Shown piece after piece: positions 60,594-64,000 of a DNA stretch of 64,000 bases. Position numbers and translations under genes: made by a program. The first letter of the stretch is position 1, and each line of letters starts with the position of its first letter. The DNA is from Hyphomicrobium sp. (lineage in GTDB: Bacteria; Pseudomonadota; Alphaproteobacteria; Rhizobiales; Hyphomicrobiaceae), in contig NZ_WBUE01000008.1 of assembly GCF_009026145.1 (NCBI RefSeq), forward strand, positions 62,001 through 126,000. Direction: 5' to 3'. Under the pieces are notes generated by a model. That model was not told the DNA's origin and did not search any database. It was given only the letters and a program-made list of their open reading frames with translations.

Positions 60594-60899
60594 ATGCCAG
60601 AGATCAAGGACAGCACGCGTCCCGAGGCGGTCGTCACGATTCGCAACCGCAAGGGCCTGCATGCGCGCGCCTCGGCCAAGTTCGTGAAATGCGCCGAGAG
60701 CTTCGATGCCACCGTTACCGTTACGCGTGACGGTCACGCGGTGGGCGGCACGTCGATCATGGGGCTCATGATGCTGGCGGCCGGCCCCGGCTCGACGCTG
60801 CACATGACGGCGCAGGGGCCGCAGGGACCCGAGGCGCTGCAGGCGCTGATCGCCCTCGTCGAGGACGGCTTCGGCGAAGACTGCATCGAAGATGCATGA
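60594..60899 (+). CDS. ptsH: Phosphocarrier protein HPr
   Basis: 101 residues from the ATG at 60594. His23 in RNRKGLHARASAKFV is the EI phosphorylation site. Ser54 in GGTSIMGLMMLAAGPGS is at the regulatory site recognised by HprK. The C-terminus is acidic (EDGFGEDCIEDA). Last gene of the chvIG-hprK-EIIA-HPr unit. In many relatives ahcY is next; here tadG and a toxin-antitoxin-like pair lie between. Confidence 0.94.
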   Translation: MPEIKDSTRPEAVVTIRNRKGLHARASAKFVKCAESFDATVTVTRDGHAVGGTSIMGLMMLAAGPGSTLHMTAQGPQGPEALQALIALVEDGFGEDCIEDA

Positions 60900-60944
60900 A
60901 AACGGGAGCGCGTTGCCGCGCTCCCTCGCCCGTTAGCGTCCACT

Positions 60945-62369
60945 CTATTTCGACAGGTACAGCGAGGAGAGCTTCAGCGCGATGTCGCGGAAGGCTTGCT
61001 TCAGCTCCTCGCCATCGTCGGCGTTGTAGAACTTGGTCGGGTCGGTCGCACACTGATACAGCGTCTGGTAGGCGCTCGAGTTGCTGCCGCCGAGTTCGAA
61101 GCCAACCGTGTAAATCGTGATGCCTTTCGCCTTCATCGCTGAGCACAAGGCGCGCGCCTGATCGGTCGAGCAGCCGTTGGCGGCATCGGTGCACGAGCTG
61201 CCCCACCAGTTCTGTCCGGCCCGGATGCCTTCCGAGGTGTATTGCGTGTTGTACTCGCCGTCGGTCATCAGGATGGCGATCTTGCGCAGATCCGCCGTGC
61301 CGTAGGCCGCCGCCGCATTGGACGTCCACAAGTTGTTCCAGTTCGGTGACAGCGTATACCACGCCCAGGCGGTGCCGAGATGGCCTGCCGTGCCGCCCGA
61401 GGCGCCCAAGGCGCTGATCTTGTTGAGCAGGGTCGTCTTTTCGCTCGTCAGCGGCTGCACGGGGGCGTTCGAGGGAACGCTGCACACGCCCTTCCGGTTG
61501 TTGCCCGAGCCCGTGTAGCTCGTCGTGTAGTGGCCGAGCACGTACTTGCCGGTGCCCGGTGCATCGTCGGTGTACTTGTACGTTCCGATGCGCTCGACGA
61601 CGCAATCAGACAGGTAATAAGTCTGCTGGTTCCACCCGCTGCCGATCGTCTTCTTGGTAGGCAGGCTGGTACCGCGCGCTGCGTTCAGTGCTGCCGTGGT
61701 CGGCAGCCGGATGTCCTCGGAGAACGGCACCAGTGCCACCTTCGAGGTGTATTTGCTCTGATCATCCCAGATGATGATGTTGACCAGGTCCGAGGCCGCG
61801 TCCTTCAAATCCTGCAGCTTTTGCCCGGCCATGGAGCCGGTGACGTCGAGCATCACGGAGACCTCGATGTTCTCGCCGCCGTTGCCGCCGACGGCGATCT
61901 GCGACTTGGCGAACTCGGTCTCCGAGGTGCTGAGCAGCGGCAGCTTGTCGATGGCCGGCATGCCGACGAACTTGGTGAAACTCAGGAACGGCGTCTTGAT
62001 GTAGGCGCTGCCCGAGGCGGTCATGCCCATGCCGTCGTCGGCCACGGCGAAGCTCACCGTGTCGTCGATGACCGGCAGGCGCGAGGTGACGTTCTCGTTG
62101 TAGTACTTCTCCGCCGCGGCGATGGCGGCGGCCTTGTCGTTGCTGTTGACCTGCAAGGCGCGACCGCCGGCGAGCACGGCCGCATCAATGGCCGCTACCG
62201 TCTGGTCGCGTGCATGCAGCCAGCGGCCGACATCGACGGCCGCGCCGATGGCCAGCATGAGAACCACGGCAACGAGGGCAAACACGATGGCGACGTTGCC
62301 GGACGCGTCATCGCGGAACCGGCCCGCCGGCCCGCGCGCACGCGCGCGGCGCTCAAGGAAACTGCGCAT
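60945..62369 (-). CDS. tadG: TadG-like pilus protein with von Willebrand A domain
   Basis: 474 residues, start ATG at 62369 with a GGAGAGG site. TadE/TadG N-terminus: DDASGNVAIVFALVAVVLMLAIGAAVDVGR, one membrane helix. Then a periplasmic VWA domain with a MIDAS-like motif MLDVTGSMAGQKL (Asp-x-Thr-x-Ser form) and ILMTDGEYN, and an insert rich in Thr/Tyr/Asn. The C-terminus KLSSLYLSK is complete. It belongs functionally to the Tad locus at 1-11 kb but stands alone here, pointing away from ahcY. Confidence 0.9.
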   Translation of the reverse strand: MRSFLERRARARGPAGRFRDDASGNVAIVFALVAVVLMLAIGAAVDVGRWLHARDQTVAAIDAAVLAGGRALQVNSNDKAAAIAAAEKYYNENVTSRLPVIDDTVSFAVADDGMGMTASGSAYIKTPFLSFTKFVGMPAIDKLPLLSTSETEFAKSQIAVGGNGGENIEVSVMLDVTGSMAGQKLQDLKDAASDLVNIIIWDDQSKYTSKVALVPFSEDIRLPTTAALNAARGTSLPTKKTIGSGWNQQTYYLSDCVVERIGTYKYTDDAPGTGKYVLGHYTTSYTGSGNNRKGVCSVPSNAPVQPLTSEKTTLLNKISALGASGGTAGHLGTAWAWYTLSPNWNNLWTSNAAAAYGTADLRKIAILMTDGEYNTQYTSEGIRAGQNWWGSSCTDAANGCSTDQARALCSAMKAKGITIYTVGFELGGSNSSAYQTLYQCATDPTKFYNADDGEELKQAFRDIALKLSSLYLSK

Positions 62370-62727
62370 TCTCGCCTCTCCTGCGAAGTATTCGTTTTTG
62401 TTTTCGGCAATATGGGTCGGCCAACTATTGAAAGTTCTTAAAAGCGCTAAAATTTATTATTGTTGCCTAATGAAAGGTTATTTACGGAGTTATTTCGTTA
62501 CATGCAGTATTGGCGCATATATGCGCGCACGAGGACTTCAGGCGGCCGTCCATCGACCGCGCCCAATGCGAAATCGGCTAGAGTTCTGGACAGATAGCCG
62601 AGGGAAGCCGCCGATGACCGTCCGCCAAATCAACGAGACGGCACGATGCCCCGAGGACCTGCCTGCCGAGGACCACATTTGAGCGCCTCGGCAGCGGCAG
62701 CGAGCCCAAAGAAGTTAGACAAAAGGG
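62370..62727. other. AT-richer intergenic region upstream of tadG
   Basis: About 360 bp of clearly lower GC. It must hold the tadG promoter. A perfect 14-bp palindrome GCGCATATATGCGC lies at 62513-62526. A small plus-strand frame near 62614-62682 has no ribosome site. Otherwise nothing is seen. Confidence 0.5.
62513..62526. promoter_or_regulatory. Perfect 14-bp palindrome, candidate operator
   Basis: GCGCATATATGCGC, about 145 bp upstream of tadG and downstream of the toxin-like gene. Fully symmetrical. Regulator unknown. Confidence 0.35.
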
Positions 62728-62976
62728 CTAAGGCCGAGGGACGCTCGTGACATTCCAGACCGTTCTTTCGTCCGGTCCGTCTTCAAAAGTTATGTGCAGG
62801 TCTTGCATCACATACAGATAGACCGCCTTGCCGTCCGGCCTGGGAAGGCGGCGGCAATGATTGAAGACGTTGTCGCTTTGTAGCTTTCCGATGATCGCCA
62901 ATCGCCAACGCTCAGTGTCATCCTTACGGATGTTCTTGAGAGCCTGCATCGCAATATCAGTGAATACGACGCCCAC
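62728..62976 (-). CDS. Candidate toxin of a Panacea-type toxin-antitoxin pair
   Basis: 82 residues from a GTG at 62976, overlapping the upstream Panacea gene by 20 bp. The order of elements (VVFTDIAMQALKNI helix; CRRLPRPDGKAVYLYVMQ strands; DLHITFEDG strand; VWNVTSVPRP end) resembles RelE/ParE-like toxins, though the usual Arg before the I-x-F strand is His here. Lower GC than the genome. Toxicity is inference; a solitary small protein of another fold cannot be excluded. Confidence 0.6.
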   Translation of the reverse strand: MGVVFTDIAMQALKNIRKDDTERWRLAIIGKLQSDNVFNHCRRLPRPDGKAVYLYVMQDLHITFEDGPDERTVWNVTSVPRP

Positions 62977-63547
62977 GACGCTGCTCGGCCTCGATCATTG
63001 GCGCTAGACGTACTGCTTCGTCTGCGGCGGACTCCACGTCCTCATCTGTGATCTCGGTCGGGAACATCGAAAGAGATGCGTAGTACGGGATTGTCTCGCC
63101 CATGGGCACCGACGCCCAAACCTCATCGTGACTGAAGTCGCTGATTTCGACGGCCGTCTTTGTGCAGATAAAAGCAATCACGTGCTCGATTAGAGCAGTG
63201 TCGTTTTTCGACAGCCTGTCGAGATTGGGTTTGGCGAGAGATTGATACTCGCTCTTTTGGTAGCCGTAATAGTTCCGCTTGCTGACAGACACCCGACCCT
63301 CGGCTTCAAGCTCCTTTAGGGCCCAAGTCAAGTGGCGAGCGGTCGGGCCGAACTTCTGACGCTGATACTCCACGCCAGTGAGCGGATGGCCCGTGTCGAG
63401 ATACCTCAGGACATCTGAGTAATAGAGGACCTTATGGAGCTTCGTATTCCCGAGCACCTCTGTCCCGAGGCTGGCGCACACGTATTCGACGACGTAGTGG
63501 ACTACGTCCTTGAACTTCTCCCGGTCGAATTGGATGCCTTCCTCCAT
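62957..63547 (-). CDS. Panacea-domain (DUF4065/SocA-like) antitoxin candidate
   Basis: 196 residues, start ATG at 63547. The Panacea/DUF4065 core is visible: NTKLHKVLYYSDVLRYLD, TGHPLTGVEYQRQKFGPTARHL and ALKELEAEGRVSVS. The family includes SocA of Caulobacter and GepA-like antitoxins that neutralise varied small toxins encoded beside them. The C-terminal half (ALIEHVIAFICTKTAVEISDFSHDEVW) also fits. It precedes and overlaps the small toxin-like gene, the usual TA layout. Lower GC (near 52 percent by eye) suggests transfer into the HPr-ahcY interval. Confidence 0.82.
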   Translation of the reverse strand: MEEGIQFDREKFKDVVHYVVEYVCASLGTEVLGNTKLHKVLYYSDVLRYLDTGHPLTGVEYQRQKFGPTARHLTWALKELEAEGRVSVSKRNYYGYQKSEYQSLAKPNLDRLSKNDTALIEHVIAFICTKTAVEISDFSHDEVWASVPMGETIPYYASLSMFPTEITDEDVESAADEAVRLAPMIEAEQRRGRRIH

Positions 63548-63784
63548 ACCCGCTCCAATGCATGCCTACGTGAACAAATCAAGAACATTGTTGGGTCTTT
63601 CGGCGCGACTGACCCTTGCAGACTTTTTGAATCGGAGCAAACGGCTCACACACGTTTGTCGCCGACGGACATATAAGGACTTGTTTATATCTTTGTTGCG
63701 GCCGCCGCCGGGGCTCGCTAGAACGGCGCATGAAGCGGCTTCGGCCGCACCCGCGCGCGCCGCCTAAAGGCGCCCCAGCCGTAA

Positions 63785-64000
<216 letters not shown>

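Noticed and set aside
62614-62682. 22-codon plus-strand frame in the region upstream of tadG.
   Set aside because: No ribosome site, no conservation evidence and antisense to the tadG transcription direction.

Overview
The window comes from a GC-rich (roughly 65 percent by eye) alphaproteobacterium, most likely of the order Hyphomicrobiales (Rhizobiales). The best indicator is the right-hand block chvI-chvG-hprK-EIIA-HPr followed by ahcY, an order typical of that group. DUF4170 beside an MsbA-like exporter, lpxK next to DUF2093, a short HprK and a Caulobacter/rhizobia-type Tad pilus locus agree with it. Genus cannot be fixed from the sequence alone.

Left part (1-11.1 kb): a Tad/Flp pilus locus. 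cpaA, cpaB, cpaC, cpaD, cpaE, cpaF, tadB and tadC (cut by the window edge) lie on the minus strand behind the Flp pilin gene. A secretin-N-domain protein and two TadE-type pseudopilins diverge from the pilin. A VWA-containing TadG lies about 50 kb away (60.9-62.4 kb). At 11.2-18.5 kb there are mixed genes: a TetR regulator, a YdjM-like membrane protein, a CDF metal exporter, a CapA-like protein, rsmE, a plant-type glutamate-cysteine ligase and two small secreted proteins.

At 18.4-28.1 kb there is a 2-hydroxy-acid oxidation region: lutABC plus a c-type cytochrome on the minus strand, and a LysR regulator divergent from glcDEF. hisS and ubiA follow. At 31.4-37.9 kb lies a lipid A/Kdo cluster: DUF4170, msbA-like, a fused DUF374-waaA gene, lpxK and DUF2093. 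Housekeeping genes follow (xseA, purD, patatin, tRNA deaminase tadA, rluB, rsmD), then PspC, a TPR-cytochrome c fusion and secreted proteins.

At 46.8-51.3 kb the sequence is repeat-rich and patchy. It holds a gene-poor stretch, a DUF559 endonuclease-like gene bracketed by inverted hairpin repeats, a lower-GC unknown gene translationally coupled to a HAD phosphatase, an empty inverted pair of the same hairpins, and a redoxin with a His/Cys-rich tail. An ArnT-like glycosyltransferase, pyrE, a large L,D-transpeptidase followed by a diverged pyrE 3-prime remnant, and a HugZ-like protein lead into the ChvGI/PTS block. Between tadG and ahcY sits a lower-GC pair that looks like a Panacea-domain toxin-antitoxin module.

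The main non-gene signals are three dispersed repeat families: (A) a composite CTAG-bounded palindrome at 25.8, 31.1, 34.5 and (one arm only) 53.2 kb; (B) hairpins of the CCCTCACCC/CTCTCCCC type at 47.5, 48.0, 50.2 kb and, degenerate, 28.2 kb; (C) a 32-bp hairpin repeat at 28.2 and 51.2 kb. No tRNA, rRNA, CRISPR array or complete insertion sequence was seen.
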